DNA of 64,000 bases from NCBI RefSeq assembly GCF_900112705.1, contig NZ_FOMR01000013.1:1-64000 (forward strand). The letters run 5' to 3'. Each line of letters starts with the position of its first letter. The first letter of the stretch is position 1. Positions 23,797-33,298 of the stretch are shown piece after piece. The position numbers were made by a program, and so were the translations under genes. Source of the DNA: Lentibacillus persicus. Its GTDB lineage: Bacteria > Bacillota > Bacilli > Bacillales > Amphibacillaceae. The notes beneath the pieces were generated by a model. The model was not told the DNA's origin. It ran no database searches and saw only the letters and a list, made by a program, of their open reading frames with translations.

Positions 23797-25752
23797 ATGA
23801 TTAGTGATAACTTAGAAAGGAATCAGTCAATTAAACCTAACAGTAAAGAAATGACAAAACTTAAAAATAACTTTCCACAGTATTTTGACAAAGATGGTCA
23901 ATTCTTAATTGATCGTTTTAATAGAATGCTAGAACAAGAGGAAGTAGATATTCAAGGAGAGGGTTATGAATTAAATTTCTTAGGAAAAAATTATGCGAAA
24001 TATTTATCTTCAACTGAAACAGAAACAGTTCTAACTCCAGACATAAAACATAATAATAAAGATAAAAATAAAGAAAGTGAGAATCTTTATTTAGTTGGAG
24101 ATAACCTAGATTCTATTAAGCACTTATTGAACTCTTACAGTGAGACAATCAAGTGTATATATATTGATCCTCCTTATAATACAGGTTCTGATGGTTTTGT
24201 CTATCCAGATAAATTCAACTTTAACAAAGAATCGCTAGCAGAAACAATAGGAATTACTGAAAGTGAGGCAGAGAGAATTCTTAATCTTACAGGAAAAAGC
24301 ACTCACTCAGCTTGGTTAACATTTTTGTATCCTAGAATGTTATTAGCTAGAGACTTTTTGACAGATGATGGCGTAATATTTATAAGCATAGATGAAAATG
24401 AAATGGCGAATTTGCAACTACTATGTGACGAAGTATTTGGTGAAGAAAACCGTATTGGAGAAATTGTTAGAAATACAAATAGTTCCAAAAACCAATCATT
24501 ATTTCTATCTACTAGTCATGATTATTGTTTAGTTTACTCGAAAAACATTTCTGTATTAACAGAAAAACATAGCGATAATAAATGGTCTGTTCCTAAAAAT
24601 AATGTCAAAGCATATCTTAAAAAAGTAGAATATTTACAAGAACAAGGTTTATCTAACGAAGAAATAACAAAGGAATTAAAACAACTAACCAAGTATCCTA
24701 GGTTTATTGACTTTGAAAACTATTGGTATTTAGATAATCATGATTTATACAGGAAAGGCGATTTAGGTGGAGTAAAGAATGGAAATATGACTCCTATCGT
24801 AAATCCTTTAACTGGAGAGGAGGATCGTGTTCCACCGGGGGGATATCGACATGACCCATATAAAATGAAAGAACTTATAAAAAACAAAAAAATTCACTTC
24901 CATACGGATGGGAGTCTGCCTACGATCAAGAGATACTTATCTGAAAATCTAAACCAACGACCTAAAGCAATAATGTCTGATGACCAGAGACCTGACGATA
25001 AGTTAATGAAAGAGTTTGGTACGCCGTTTAGTAACCCAAAACAATTAGCATTTATGAAAAGAATTTTAAGTATTGTTGATAGTGATTCAATTATAATGGA
25101 CTTTTTTTCGGGTTCTGCAACAACTGCGCACGCTACTATGGCATTAAATGCTGAGGATGGTGGAAACAGAAAATTTATAATGGTACAGTTACCTGAGGTG
25201 ATTGATAGTACTGATCCTGCCTATAAAAAAGGGTATCGTACAATAGATGAGATTGGTCGCACTCGTATAGAAAAGTCAGGTGAAAAAGTGAAAGAAGAAA
25301 CAGGTGTTGATATAGATGGTGGATATAAACTCTTTTATGTAAACCAGTTACCCATGAAAACCGTAGATAAAATGTTAAGCTTTGATCCTCAACAAACCTT
25401 TGCTGTTGATGATCCGACTTCGATATTCAGTTTTAACGGTACTCCAGGAGATAAAACTATGCTAGCAACCTGGTTAAATAAAGATGGATATGGATTAAGT
25501 GCTATACCAGATTATATAACACTTGATACTTATTCAGCTCCTTATCTATATGGTTCCTTATACATTATTAAAGAAGATATTTATTCTGAAGATGTTATAA
25601 AACTTATAAAGCTTATTGAAGAAAATAAATTAAATATTAAAAGAGTAGTTATTTACCCATACTCGGTTCGCTTTAATATTATTCATGAATTAAAAAAGAA
25701 TTTAAAAAACCTTAGAAATGGAAAAAAAGTGACTGTGATTGAGAGGTATTAA
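23797..25752 (+). CDS. mod: Type III restriction-modification system, methyltransferase (Mod) subunit
   Basis: 651 residues from ATG 23797 after AAAGGAAGATG. The motif IIYIDPPYNTGSDGFVY-type block (seen as YIDPPYNTG at about residue 125) is motif IV of N6-adenine methyltransferases, and MDFFSGSATTAHA (about residue 430) is the SAM-binding motif I; the order IV before I defines the beta class used by type III Mod. The variable central part (about 220-370) would be the target-recognition domain. Mod gives sequence recognition to the Mod-Res complex and protects host DNA. The res gene starts one base after its stop. Confidence 0.93.
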   Translation: MISDNLERNQSIKPNSKEMTKLKNNFPQYFDKDGQFLIDRFNRMLEQEEVDIQGEGYELNFLGKNYAKYLSSTETETVLTPDIKHNNKDKNKESENLYLVGDNLDSIKHLLNSYSETIKCIYIDPPYNTGSDGFVYPDKFNFNKESLAETIGITESEAERILNLTGKSTHSAWLTFLYPRMLLARDFLTDDGVIFISIDENEMANLQLLCDEVFGEENRIGEIVRNTNSSKNQSLFLSTSHDYCLVYSKNISVLTEKHSDNKWSVPKNNVKAYLKKVEYLQEQGLSNEEITKELKQLTKYPRFIDFENYWYLDNHDLYRKGDLGGVKNGNMTPIVNPLTGEEDRVPPGGYRHDPYKMKELIKNKKIHFHTDGSLPTIKRYLSENLNQRPKAIMSDDQRPDDKLMKEFGTPFSNPKQLAFMKRILSIVDSDSIIMDFFSGSATTAHATMALNAEDGGNRKFIMVQLPEVIDSTDPAYKKGYRTIDEIGRTRIEKSGEKVKEETGVDIDGGYKLFYVNQLPMKTVDKMLSFDPQQTFAVDDPTSIFSFNGTPGDKTMLATWLNKDGYGLSAIPDYITLDTYSAPYLYGSLYIIKEDIYSEDVIKLIKLIEENKLNIKRVVIYPYSVRFNIIHELKKNLKNLRNGKKVTVIERY

Positions 25753-25753
25753 C

Positions 25754-28723
25754 ATGGCTATAGAATTAAACATTATACCCCATCAGACTGAAGTTTTAAA
25801 TACAATTGCAGAGGTTTTTAAGGATGTAGAAATTACAACAGAGAACCCTATTCATCAAAACCCTATAATAAATTTAAATGACAACCAAATACAAGAAAAC
25901 ATAGATAGAATTTGGCAAGATTCCAATCTTAACATTCCAAGAAATATGCAGAAAAGACGAAAAGATAATAAAAATATATTAGGGATAGATGCTAAGTTAG
26001 AGACAGGAACCGGAAAAACTTATATTTACACTCGACTTATGTATGAATTAAATGAAAGGTATGGCTTCAATAAATTTGTTATCTTGGTACCATCTACACC
26101 AATAAAAGAAGGTACTAAAAATTTTATAAAAGCTGATTATTCAAAGCGGCATTTTTCCGATTTGTACCCAACAAAAAAGCTGAGTTTAGAGGTTTTAAAT
26201 GCACAACCTTCACAGCAATCAGGAAGAAAAATGTTTCCTACGAGCATTGGAAATTTCATCAGAGGAAATAGGCAAAGTAAAAATAAAATAAATGCGCTAT
26301 TAATGTCTGATAGTATGCTCTTATCTAAAAAAACTATGGCTAAAGATGATTACGATCAAACTTTATTTGGGGGTTCTACTCAACCGTATAGCGCTTTAGC
26401 AGAGACAAAACCAATTGTAATAATAGATGAACCTCATCGCTTTAAAAGAAAGAACAAAGCGTTTCAATGTATAGAAGAAGAGTTAAAACCGCAAAGTATT
26501 ATACGGTTTGGTGCAACTTTTCCTGATCTTCCAGAAAAGGAGGGTAAAGACTATAATAATCTAGTTTATGACCTAGGCCCTTCTAAAGCCTTTAACGATA
26601 ACTTAGTAAAAGGAGTAGCTGTTCAAACCATAGAAGGCGCATCTATGGAGGATGGAAAGATTAAGTTAACAAATATGAGTTATCGTCCTAGAACCTGTAC
26701 TTTTAGAAATGAAAAGACTAAAAGAGTATTCACTTTAGAAACCGGTAGCTTTCTAAATACAATTGATGAACAATTCGGCGGTATATATATAGAAAATATA
26801 TGGAATACTTCACACCCTGATATAACAAAAGGTGTTACACTTTCAAATGGTCAGGTTCTTCAGGCAGATGATATCATATACTCATCTGTTTATGGGGAAA
26901 CCTATCAAGAGCTTATGTTAAAACAAGCGATTAATAATCACATAAGAAAAGAGAAAGAAAATTTCTATAGAGAAAATAAAATTAAATCCTTATCATTATT
27001 CTTTATTGAAAGTGTCTATTCTTATCGGAGGGGGAAAGATCCTGGACCACTTAGAGTCACCTTTGAAGATTTGTTACGGCAACGATTGAAAGAAGAAATT
27101 AAACTGCTTAATAACAAAGAAACACTAACATCAATTGATGTAGAATATAAAGATTACTTATTAGCTTCTTTAAATGATATTTCCAAGACAAATGGAGGTT
27201 ACTTCTCAGTAGACAACTCGACTAATGATAAAGACATACAATGGGAAGTAGAAAAAATTCTTCGAGAGAAAGAATCTTTGCTTTCATTCAAAAATGAAAA
27301 TAATGAATGGAATACGATGAGATTTATTTTTTCTAAATGGACCTTACGAGAAGGTTGGGATAATCCTAATGTCTTTCAAATAGCAAAGCTTAGATCAAGT
27401 GGAAGTGAAGTAAGCAAATTACAAGAAGTAGGGCGTGGTTTACGATTACCGGTTGATGAATATGGAAATCGTATAGATGACGAACAATTTCACTTAACTT
27501 ATTTAGTTGATTTTTCAGAAAGAGATTTTGCTCAGAGGTTAATATCAGAAGTAAATAAAGAAGTTGAATCATATTATAACTTATCGGGAGTACTTTCTAA
27601 GGCAGCGCAAGAACGCCAGACAACAGAAGAGAATTTATTTGCAGAGTTGTTATCTAAAAACCTAGTAGACATTGAAAAAAATGTAAAAGAGGGTAAATGG
27701 AGCGAACTAATTTCACTTTATCCAGAATTAAATGGTGGAACTGAGCAGGATAAGATAGTGGATGAAAATAAAGATAACAAAGGGAAAGTAAAGATTAGAC
27801 CGAATAAATTTAAGGAAATTCAAAATCTCTGGAGTGAAATAAATGAAAAATACTACTTAAAGATGGATGACATAACTGATGAGGACCTCATGGAAGTAGT
27901 TTTCAATATACTAAATGAAAAATCTCTTTATAAAAAAGTTATTCATCATACAAAAGAGCAAAAAACATTTAAAGACAGTAACAAGGTCGGGGTTAAAGAA
28001 GAGTATATAGACCATCATTTCTCAGAACAGACACTACAATATAATGAATTCGTTAAAAGAATCCAAAACCATACTGGAGTATCGCCTAATATATTTCATA
28101 AAGCTATGATTAAACATTCAAAAGATCATAGTATACCAGATGATTATTTCAACTCAGTAACACTCACTAATTTTATTAATGCTTTCCAAACTTGGCTAGA
28201 AGATTCATTTATTAAACGTTTCAGTTATCAAAAAATAGGAGTGGAAGCTAAAGAGACAGCATTAACAAATGCTGATGGAACAATGAAGGATAGCATCATA
28301 CAAGGTAACTTAGGTATCAAGAGGGATGAAAACGTAATAATCCCCGAAAATTTTCTCTATGATAGTTTTGTCTATGATTCCCCTAAAGAAAGAGAAACGA
28401 TATCTCATAGTGATATAGAAGAGGTTGTTGTTTTTGGAAAGATACCTAGAAGAAGTATTCAAATCCCTTTGTATTATGGGGGAACAACAAGTCCTGATTT
28501 TATGTTTATTTTAAAAAAGAAAAATGGAGAATATGTAGTTAATTTTGTTGTAGAAACAAAAGATATCCAAAATAAAAATAAGACTCGAAAAGATGAAGAT
28601 TATCGTATTGAATCTGCGAAAGTTTTCTTTGAGGCATTAAAAGAAGAAGGCCTTCCTATAACATTCAAAAAACAAATGAAAAATGATGATATTGTAAACA
28701 TGATTAAAGAGTTAGTGAAGTAA
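25754..28723 (+). CDS. res: Type III restriction-modification system, restriction (Res) subunit
   Basis: 989 residues from ATG 25754 (GAGAGGT site; TTG 25739 is in frame but lies inside mod). Superfamily 2 helicase motifs are clear: AKLETGTGKTY (motif I, about residue 80), VIIDEPHRFK (motif II), SGSEVSKLQEVGRGLRLP (motif VI, about residue 550). The C-terminus carries the nuclease motif SPDFMFI then VVETKD, the PD-ExK pattern of Res. The enzyme uses ATP to communicate along DNA between unmethylated sites and then cuts. Motifs look intact. Both subunits have lower G+C than the secretion genes, suggesting separate acquisition. Confidence 0.93.
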   Translation: MAIELNIIPHQTEVLNTIAEVFKDVEITTENPIHQNPIINLNDNQIQENIDRIWQDSNLNIPRNMQKRRKDNKNILGIDAKLETGTGKTYIYTRLMYELNERYGFNKFVILVPSTPIKEGTKNFIKADYSKRHFSDLYPTKKLSLEVLNAQPSQQSGRKMFPTSIGNFIRGNRQSKNKINALLMSDSMLLSKKTMAKDDYDQTLFGGSTQPYSALAETKPIVIIDEPHRFKRKNKAFQCIEEELKPQSIIRFGATFPDLPEKEGKDYNNLVYDLGPSKAFNDNLVKGVAVQTIEGASMEDGKIKLTNMSYRPRTCTFRNEKTKRVFTLETGSFLNTIDEQFGGIYIENIWNTSHPDITKGVTLSNGQVLQADDIIYSSVYGETYQELMLKQAINNHIRKEKENFYRENKIKSLSLFFIESVYSYRRGKDPGPLRVTFEDLLRQRLKEEIKLLNNKETLTSIDVEYKDYLLASLNDISKTNGGYFSVDNSTNDKDIQWEVEKILREKESLLSFKNENNEWNTMRFIFSKWTLREGWDNPNVFQIAKLRSSGSEVSKLQEVGRGLRLPVDEYGNRIDDEQFHLTYLVDFSERDFAQRLISEVNKEVESYYNLSGVLSKAAQERQTTEENLFAELLSKNLVDIEKNVKEGKWSELISLYPELNGGTEQDKIVDENKDNKGKVKIRPNKFKEIQNLWSEINEKYYLKMDDITDEDLMEVVFNILNEKSLYKKVIHHTKEQKTFKDSNKVGVKEEYIDHHFSEQTLQYNEFVKRIQNHTGVSPNIFHKAMIKHSKDHSIPDDYFNSVTLTNFINAFQTWLEDSFIKRFSYQKIGVEAKETALTNADGTMKDSIIQGNLGIKRDENVIIPENFLYDSFVYDSPKERETISHSDIEEVVVFGKIPRRSIQIPLYYGGTTSPDFMFILKKKNGEYVVNFVVETKDIQNKNKTRKDEDYRIESAKVFFEALKEEGLPITFKKQMKNDDIVNMIKELVK

Positions 28724-28771
28724 TATAATGATGTCACTAATCGAATACGAGTAAAAGTTTAATAGATAGAA

Positions 28772-28805
28772 ATGGGCGGTCTTATCTAATGGTCGCCCTT
28801 ATTTT
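28772..28805 (+). terminator. Terminator after the type III restriction operon
   Basis: GGGCG (28774-28778) pairs with CGCCC (28794-28798) and TTATTTTC follows. The flanks ATGGGCGG and GTCGCCC recur in a second hairpin at 31655-31683. Confidence 0.6.
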
Positions 28806-28963
28806 CTATTGTCTTTATTGGTTATGGCATACCGCATCAAGTTACTGGTTCTTTATGTAGTAGATTCACGACATAACATAATCTTTTAAAATTTTGTAAT
28901 TATCATGTCTTAAGTAGCAGGACTTTCTTCTTTTATTGTCGAATATGGAAGAAGAGGGGGGAC

Positions 28964-29896
28964 ATGATAGTGAATTTTGATTATATCTATCAAATGTTAG
29001 AAACATATAATGATCCTAGAGGAAGATTATCAGTCTTATTTGTGAAAAAAACTGGGACAAAGTATGAATCATTTTTTCCAAGCGTAACAAACGATGTGCA
29101 AAAAGAAATTACGAGCCTTTTCTTAGATACTATATCAATAAAAAGAAACTTAGATTTAGAAAGAATTTCTTTCAATCCTAGCGGCCAAGAAAATGATCAA
29201 TATTCCGAATGCAGCACTGACTATGTAGGTAATTTTGAAGAAGTAATTAATTTGTTTGATAATCCAAATATGGAGGAAGAAATAGAACCTGATAATGTCA
29301 ACTTTTTGATTTTTAGACTTAGGGTTAATAATGATGATGAGACTGAAAAATATTTGTATTTCTTTAGAAAAAACCATAAATTAAAAAATATACGGAAAGG
29401 TTTTTGGATGCGAAAAGTCAGTAATACCTTTAACATTCTAGAAGGTAATAAGCTTATGGGGATAGATGGTGGTATAGATGCAGTATCTGATGGGAGAACG
29501 ATTTTTTTCTTCAGTCACATTTCTGCTGAACGTATCTTTAACTTGAGGGAAAAATTCAAGGAAAATGCAGGAGTGGTTCTTGGAGAAGTAGAAAAAGGTG
29601 AAAGAATTGCCAATTTTAATCAATTCAAGGACGATTGTTTAGAAGATGCAAGAATCATCAGAAGATTAACTAAAATACAATCTAACCCTCAAATAATTGA
29701 ATTATTTCATCAGCATTTTCATAATGCACCAGAGGTAGTTCAGCTATTTGACCTTAATATTTCTTTTAATGAAGATAAATCAAAAATTGTTTACGATGAC
29801 AAAGAACAATTAACGCATATAACAATGCTGATGAGAGACGCATATTATAGAACGGTTCTTGCTGAAAGAAAAGGCGTCGATGATTACAATATCTAA
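28964..29896 (+). CDS. kwaB: Kiwa anti-phage system protein KwaB (DUF4868)
   Basis: 310 residues from ATG 28964 after an AGAGGGGGG site. The sequence follows the DUF4868/KwaB pattern: a beta-rich N-terminal half, the KYLYFFRKNHKL strand near residue 125, an FFF/ISAERIF segment near 180, then DARIIRRLTKIQSNPQI and the C-terminal FNEDKSKIVYDD block. KwaB is the soluble effector partner of the membrane protein KwaA in the two-gene Kiwa system, acting against phage replication. The gene order is kwaB first, the reverse of the common arrangement. It lies directly after a type III restriction system, forming a defence cluster. Confidence 0.85.
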   Translation: MIVNFDYIYQMLETYNDPRGRLSVLFVKKTGTKYESFFPSVTNDVQKEITSLFLDTISIKRNLDLERISFNPSGQENDQYSECSTDYVGNFEEVINLFDNPNMEEEIEPDNVNFLIFRLRVNNDDETEKYLYFFRKNHKLKNIRKGFWMRKVSNTFNILEGNKLMGIDGGIDAVSDGRTIFFFSHISAERIFNLREKFKENAGVVLGEVEKGERIANFNQFKDDCLEDARIIRRLTKIQSNPQIIELFHQHFHNAPEVVQLFDLNISFNEDKSKIVYDDKEQLTHITMLMRDAYYRTVLAERKGVDDYNI

Positions 29897-29928
29897 AATT
29901 CATTAAGGCCATAAGGAGGCAAGACTTA

Positions 29929-30462
29929 ATGCTTACAAATACTTATAAAACGTTTTTATTTATATCTTCGTTTTTGCCTCTTTATGTAATTCTTATTGTT
30001 AAGTTTTACGACTTTGATAAAAGCATTAGATATAATCTTCTGGCAAACCAGGTTGCGTTTATTATTCTTTTACTACTTATTATTATCTCGATTATTACTT
30101 TTTTGTATTTTTATTCATGTGAACTAAACCATGAAGAGTCATTTTATGGAATTGAAAATAAAAATAGTGAAATACTCACTTATTTCGTGACCTATATAGT
30201 TCCACTAACAACATTAAATGTTAATAATATTAATTCAATCTTGGTAAATATCCTTTTATTTATAGTTATAGGAATTTTTTATGTTAAGAGTAATTTATTT
30301 TATTTAAACGTATTGTTCACTTTATCAGGGTTTAATGTTTATACAGATAATGATAATAAAATAATTATTTCAAAGAAAAGTGCAGATAAGATTAATAACA
30401 GAAGGTTCGTGAAAGTGAAAAAAGTCGGGCATAAAATATATATTATCAATACTAAAAAGTAA
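29929..30462 (+). CDS. kwaA: Kiwa anti-phage system membrane protein KwaA
   Basis: 177 residues from ATG 29929, 32 bases after kwaB with a TAAGGAGGC site. Four hydrophobic segments are visible (about residues 8-25, 40-62, 82-97 and 105-128), followed by the GIFYVKSNLFYLN turn and a basic cytoplasmic tail of about 40 residues with short strands. This is the topology and tail of KwaA, the membrane sensor that holds KwaB. The pairing with a DUF4868 gene carries most of the weight; on its own the sequence would be called only a small membrane protein. Confidence 0.7.
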   Translation: MLTNTYKTFLFISSFLPLYVILIVKFYDFDKSIRYNLLANQVAFIILLLLIIISIITFLYFYSCELNHEESFYGIENKNSEILTYFVTYIVPLTTLNVNNINSILVNILLFIVIGIFYVKSNLFYLNVLFTLSGFNVYTDNDNKIIISKKSADKINNRRFVKVKKVGHKIYIINTKK

Positions 30463-30699
30463 GCACTTCAGTGACGGAATGTTTATCTTTAATCCACTAT
30501 TGTAATCGAAACTTTAATGGAATAAGGATATTTAAAATATCGGATTTCAGCATGTTGGGTTCCTTAAATAAAACTCAACTAAAGCTACTTTTTAACAATG
30601 CTTAGAGCTAGTCCATCTCCTGAGCTTATCTAATAGGCTGACTCTTCACCCCCTTACGAATAATTACTACAATACAAATCAGAGAGTTGTTGGTGCGTT

Positions 30700-31005
30700 G
30701 TGGTCAAACTTATTACAGTTGAACGAGCCAAGAAAGAAATACAGAGGTTGCAACATTTCATAGATCTTGTTGAGTCCTACGAGTCAGATACTCTTAATAA
30801 GTGGATTATTAAAGAGTATGCTTATACCAATAGCATTAAAAAGGTAGTAGAAAAAGCTAACTCAGAAAGTTTTACTGTTAAAGGTGAGCCACTCAGTAGA
30901 GAATATGCTGTATCAGTCATTAACGGTAAAGCGAATGACGAACTCCATAGGATACTCAGGAGAGGTTATAGATTAAAGATTAAACCAAACAAGAGAAAAT
31001 ACTGA
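30700..31005 (+). CDS. Hypothetical protein, mobile-element cargo
   Basis: 101 residues from GTG 30700; the ribosome site (GAGAGTTGTTGG) is weak, so the start is uncertain. The protein is basic (many Lys and Arg), helical, with a Leu-rich N-terminal helix (ERAKKEIQRLQHFIDLVESY) and a C-terminal RRGYRLKIKPNKRKY cluster that could bind nucleic acid. No family is recognised. It follows the Kiwa genes by about 240 bases that contain no gene. Confidence 0.5.
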   Translation: MVKLITVERAKKEIQRLQHFIDLVESYESDTLNKWIIKEYAYTNSIKKVVEKANSESFTVKGEPLSREYAVSVINGKANDELHRILRRGYRLKIKPNKRKY

Positions 31006-31224
31006 GTAGTATAACTCAAGATACTCTAGCAAGGGAGAAAGCAACTTGAGAAGGTTCTATACAAGACATGTAGCTTTTGAGCGTACTTTTGATAAGACTA
31101 AAGAAAACATTATGAATTAAGAAGAGTTAAAAAATGGGTTATTGGTTTTAGGTGTTAAGTGTTGTCAGGTTTGAGTGGAACTATTGGAAACAATTTTTAA
31201 CCTATTAATAAGAGAGGTTATACA

Positions 31225-31482
31225 ATGTTGAAAACAATTACTATTGATGTTTCTGATTCTGTATTCGAGAGTGAAATGCCAGCATCTATGTATATAACTA
31301 AAGAAGAGCTTAACGACACTGATGAATATATTGTTTCAATTCCAAGTGTTAATTTTTCGTGTTATATATCTGGTGTAGATGATTATAAAGCACTTTTGGA
31401 ATTAAACATTTTTGCGTTTCCGCATTATAGAGAAAACTTAGTTAAAGTTATTCGTTCCAATATTAATCTATTAATCGATTAA
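31225..31482 (+). CDS. Small hypothetical protein
   Basis: 85 residues from ATG 31225 behind AGAGAGG. It is acidic, soluble and strand-rich, with a regular beta pattern (KTITIDVSD, YIVSIPSVNFSCYIS) and one C-terminal helix. No motif is recognised. It is the last candidate gene before the structured hairpin at 31655 and the switch to ordinary chromosomal genes. Confidence 0.5.
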   Translation: MLKTITIDVSDSVFESEMPASMYITKEELNDTDEYIVSIPSVNFSCYISGVDDYKALLELNIFAFPHYRENLVKVIRSNINLLID

Positions 31483-31860
31483 TAGTCTGTAGCGTGTGCT
31501 TCAGAATAACGTAAAATTATTTGACCACTTAAATGACCACATTCTTACTAGTTTACAACAAACATAAACAAACAATTGTTCTGTTATTGAAGAAATAACA
31601 CTAATTATTAAAGGTGTACGAAGGTAAGTAAATGCTTAAAAATATTGATGGAGAATGGGCGGCATGATGTAATTATGTCGCCCGATAGTATTTGTCCGTT
31701 TCATTTTTTGGTGATATTTACTATTCCAGAATAGGGCCAGTTTGTTGAAGATCACTCTTAAAAGTTTTTGGATATTTATGTAAAAATATAATGGAATTGT
31801 GAAGAAAATGTACTTAAATTATAGAATCAAAATAGTTGTTGATGAAGGATTTGAGGTGAA
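31483..31860 (+). other. Intergenic stretch at the right side of the mobile region
   Basis: About 380 bases without a supported gene. The only structure is the hairpin at 31655-31683. No tRNA or obvious attachment site is visible. The A+T-rich content and the change of gene content on the two sides make it a plausible, unproven, edge of the acquired region. Confidence 0.4.
31655..31683 (+). terminator. Hairpin related to the one at 28772
   Basis: GGGCGGCAT (31657-31665) pairs over nine positions with ATGTCGCCC (31675-31683). No long T-run follows, so terminator function is doubtful. ATGGGCGG and GTCGCCC are shared with the hairpin at 28772-28798. Confidence 0.5.
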
Positions 31861-31863
31861 AAA

Positions 31864-31884
31864 TGCCCTCTGTTTGAAAGGGCA
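31864..31884 (-). terminator. Terminator of the minus-strand DUF3231 gene
   Basis: TGCCCT (31864-31869) pairs with AGGGCA (31879-31884). On the minus strand it is followed by TTTTT. It lies ten bases beyond the stop of the gene at 31894. Confidence 0.6.
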
Positions 31885-31893
31885 CTATAATTT

Positions 31894-32898
31894 TCATTTG
31901 TCTTTTGCAATTTTTTTCCTGTCAGGAGCAAGAGGGGGCTGCTCTAACCATCTATTTTTCGTCATAATATTAAACCATTCTTTCGTAACCGTTAGACTTT
32001 TTAAGATGGATTGTTCATAATTCACAACAAGATCTGTCCGCATTGCGGTTGCAAGACCTGTCCCATGGAATGCTTGTGCAGTTTGCAATAGGAATCCTAT
32101 ATGATACAACATCAGCTTATCTGAAAAAGGGGGATCTTGAGAAGTTGTCACTTCTGATTCCCATGACATTGGTACAGGCAAATTATCTTTGTGTAATATT
32201 TTTCCGAATGATTGAATTTGTTTATCCGAAGCTTTTTCTGTCGACTTTAAAAACTTTCTAACTTCTTTTGATTCCGTTACCTGACTGAATCCAATTGAAA
32301 GGGATTTTTCCATTATCTTTTTCTTCATGTTAAGCGATAGGCTGATAATTTCTGTCGCGGTCAATGGACGGTGATCACCAAAGTAGCCGTCGATAAACTG
32401 TTGCCCCGATATAAACTCAGGATTATATTCAGGATAAAAGTATGGATCTCTTTGGAAATGCCCTTTTTCCAATAGTAATTCAGTCGTTTGGTGGTACATT
32501 TTTTTCCCACTATCATCACACCCGTCATAAAAATCCCTTAGATCCTTTCTTACCGAGGAACTGAGCGATCCCGTATGCCCTAATAATCCATGTAATGTCA
32601 TAATGTGCAAATAGTGTAGACAAAAAGTGTCAGAAAACAATCTTTTTGCACCTTTATTAAGATCCGATTCTGTAAATCCAATCGGAACTGGAAATCCTTC
32701 ATTTTCAATGAACATCGATATCTGTTTCTTTTGATTGCTAAATATATGTATTGCTTCTTCAAAAAGCGTTTTTATTTTTTCATCTTCTATGATGGACAAC
32801 ATATATTTGTTTATAATATCAACAGCTGTTCCATTTACATATTCTCCCCATAATGTCCCTATTTCAGCGGATGTGAGTTTTAAATCCTCTTTACTCAT
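31894..32898 (-). CDS. DUF3231 family protein (two repeats)
   Basis: 334 residues from ATG 32898 after GACGAGGTGAT. The sequence contains two related all-helical halves of about 160 residues, each starting with a (T/S)-A-E-I-x-x-L-x-x motif (LTSAEIGTLWGEY; LTATEIISLSLN) and each containing a P-x-P or P-V-P turn followed by an FSD motif (GFPVPIGF; FSDKLMLYH). This is the DUF3231 pattern, a ferritin-like helical-bundle family common in spore-forming Bacillaceae and related to CotF-type spore coat proteins. Function is not established. A paralogue of similar length is encoded divergently at 33299. Confidence 0.85.
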   Translation of the reverse strand: MSKEDLKLTSAEIGTLWGEYVNGTAVDIINKYMLSIIEDEKIKTLFEEAIHIFSNQKKQISMFIENEGFPVPIGFTESDLNKGAKRLFSDTFCLHYLHIMTLHGLLGHTGSLSSSVRKDLRDFYDGCDDSGKKMYHQTTELLLEKGHFQRDPYFYPEYNPEFISGQQFIDGYFGDHRPLTATEIISLSLNMKKKIMEKSLSIGFSQVTESKEVRKFLKSTEKASDKQIQSFGKILHKDNLPVPMSWESEVTTSQDPPFSDKLMLYHIGFLLQTAQAFHGTGLATAMRTDLVVNYEQSILKSLTVTKEWFNIMTKNRWLEQPPLAPDRKKIAKDK

Positions 32899-33298
32899 AT
32901 AATCACCTCGTCTTTATGTTTCCCAAAATGTTTTCATTTTATTTAAGAATATTGTTAAAAGAAGCATTTAGGCAATACGATCGGGTGCTAATCAAGAATA
33001 AGTATTAGCGTCCGAACTTGGATATAAGGGCCATTTTGTGGAAGAACAATCTTTAAGTACTGTGCGTTCGATCAGGAATCACTGTGGAAAAATATCACTA
33101 AAAAGATGCCGGCGGGGATACTCCCGGCATCTTTTTGATTTGAAGGATCAAACCACTTCAACATAGTTAAACTTTGGACATTTTTGATATATGGACTTTT
33201 AACTTTTAACAAATATATACAATGCTGTTTTAAAATAATAAAAATAAAAGTTAGAGGAAGGTTAAAGATAAACTAGGTGAAATTAGGAGGATTGAAAC
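32899..33298 (+). other. Divergent intergenic region between the two DUF3231 genes
   Basis: About 400 bases. It holds one strong hairpin (AAAAGATGCCGG at 33101-33112 with CCGGCATCTTTT at 33124-33134, followed by T) that no gene ends into on the plus strand, plus A+T-rich promoter-like sequence next to each gene. No gene is supported on either strand. The hairpin may be the terminator of a lost or very small transcript. Confidence 0.6.

Noticed and set aside
29156-29623. Minus-strand open frames opposite kwaB
   Set aside because: Shadows of an A+T-rich gene; Phe/Ile/Lys-rich and without start signals.
31046-31120. 24-codon frame from TTG with an AAGGGAGAAAG site
   Set aside because: Very short, odd composition and no family; kept only as a note.
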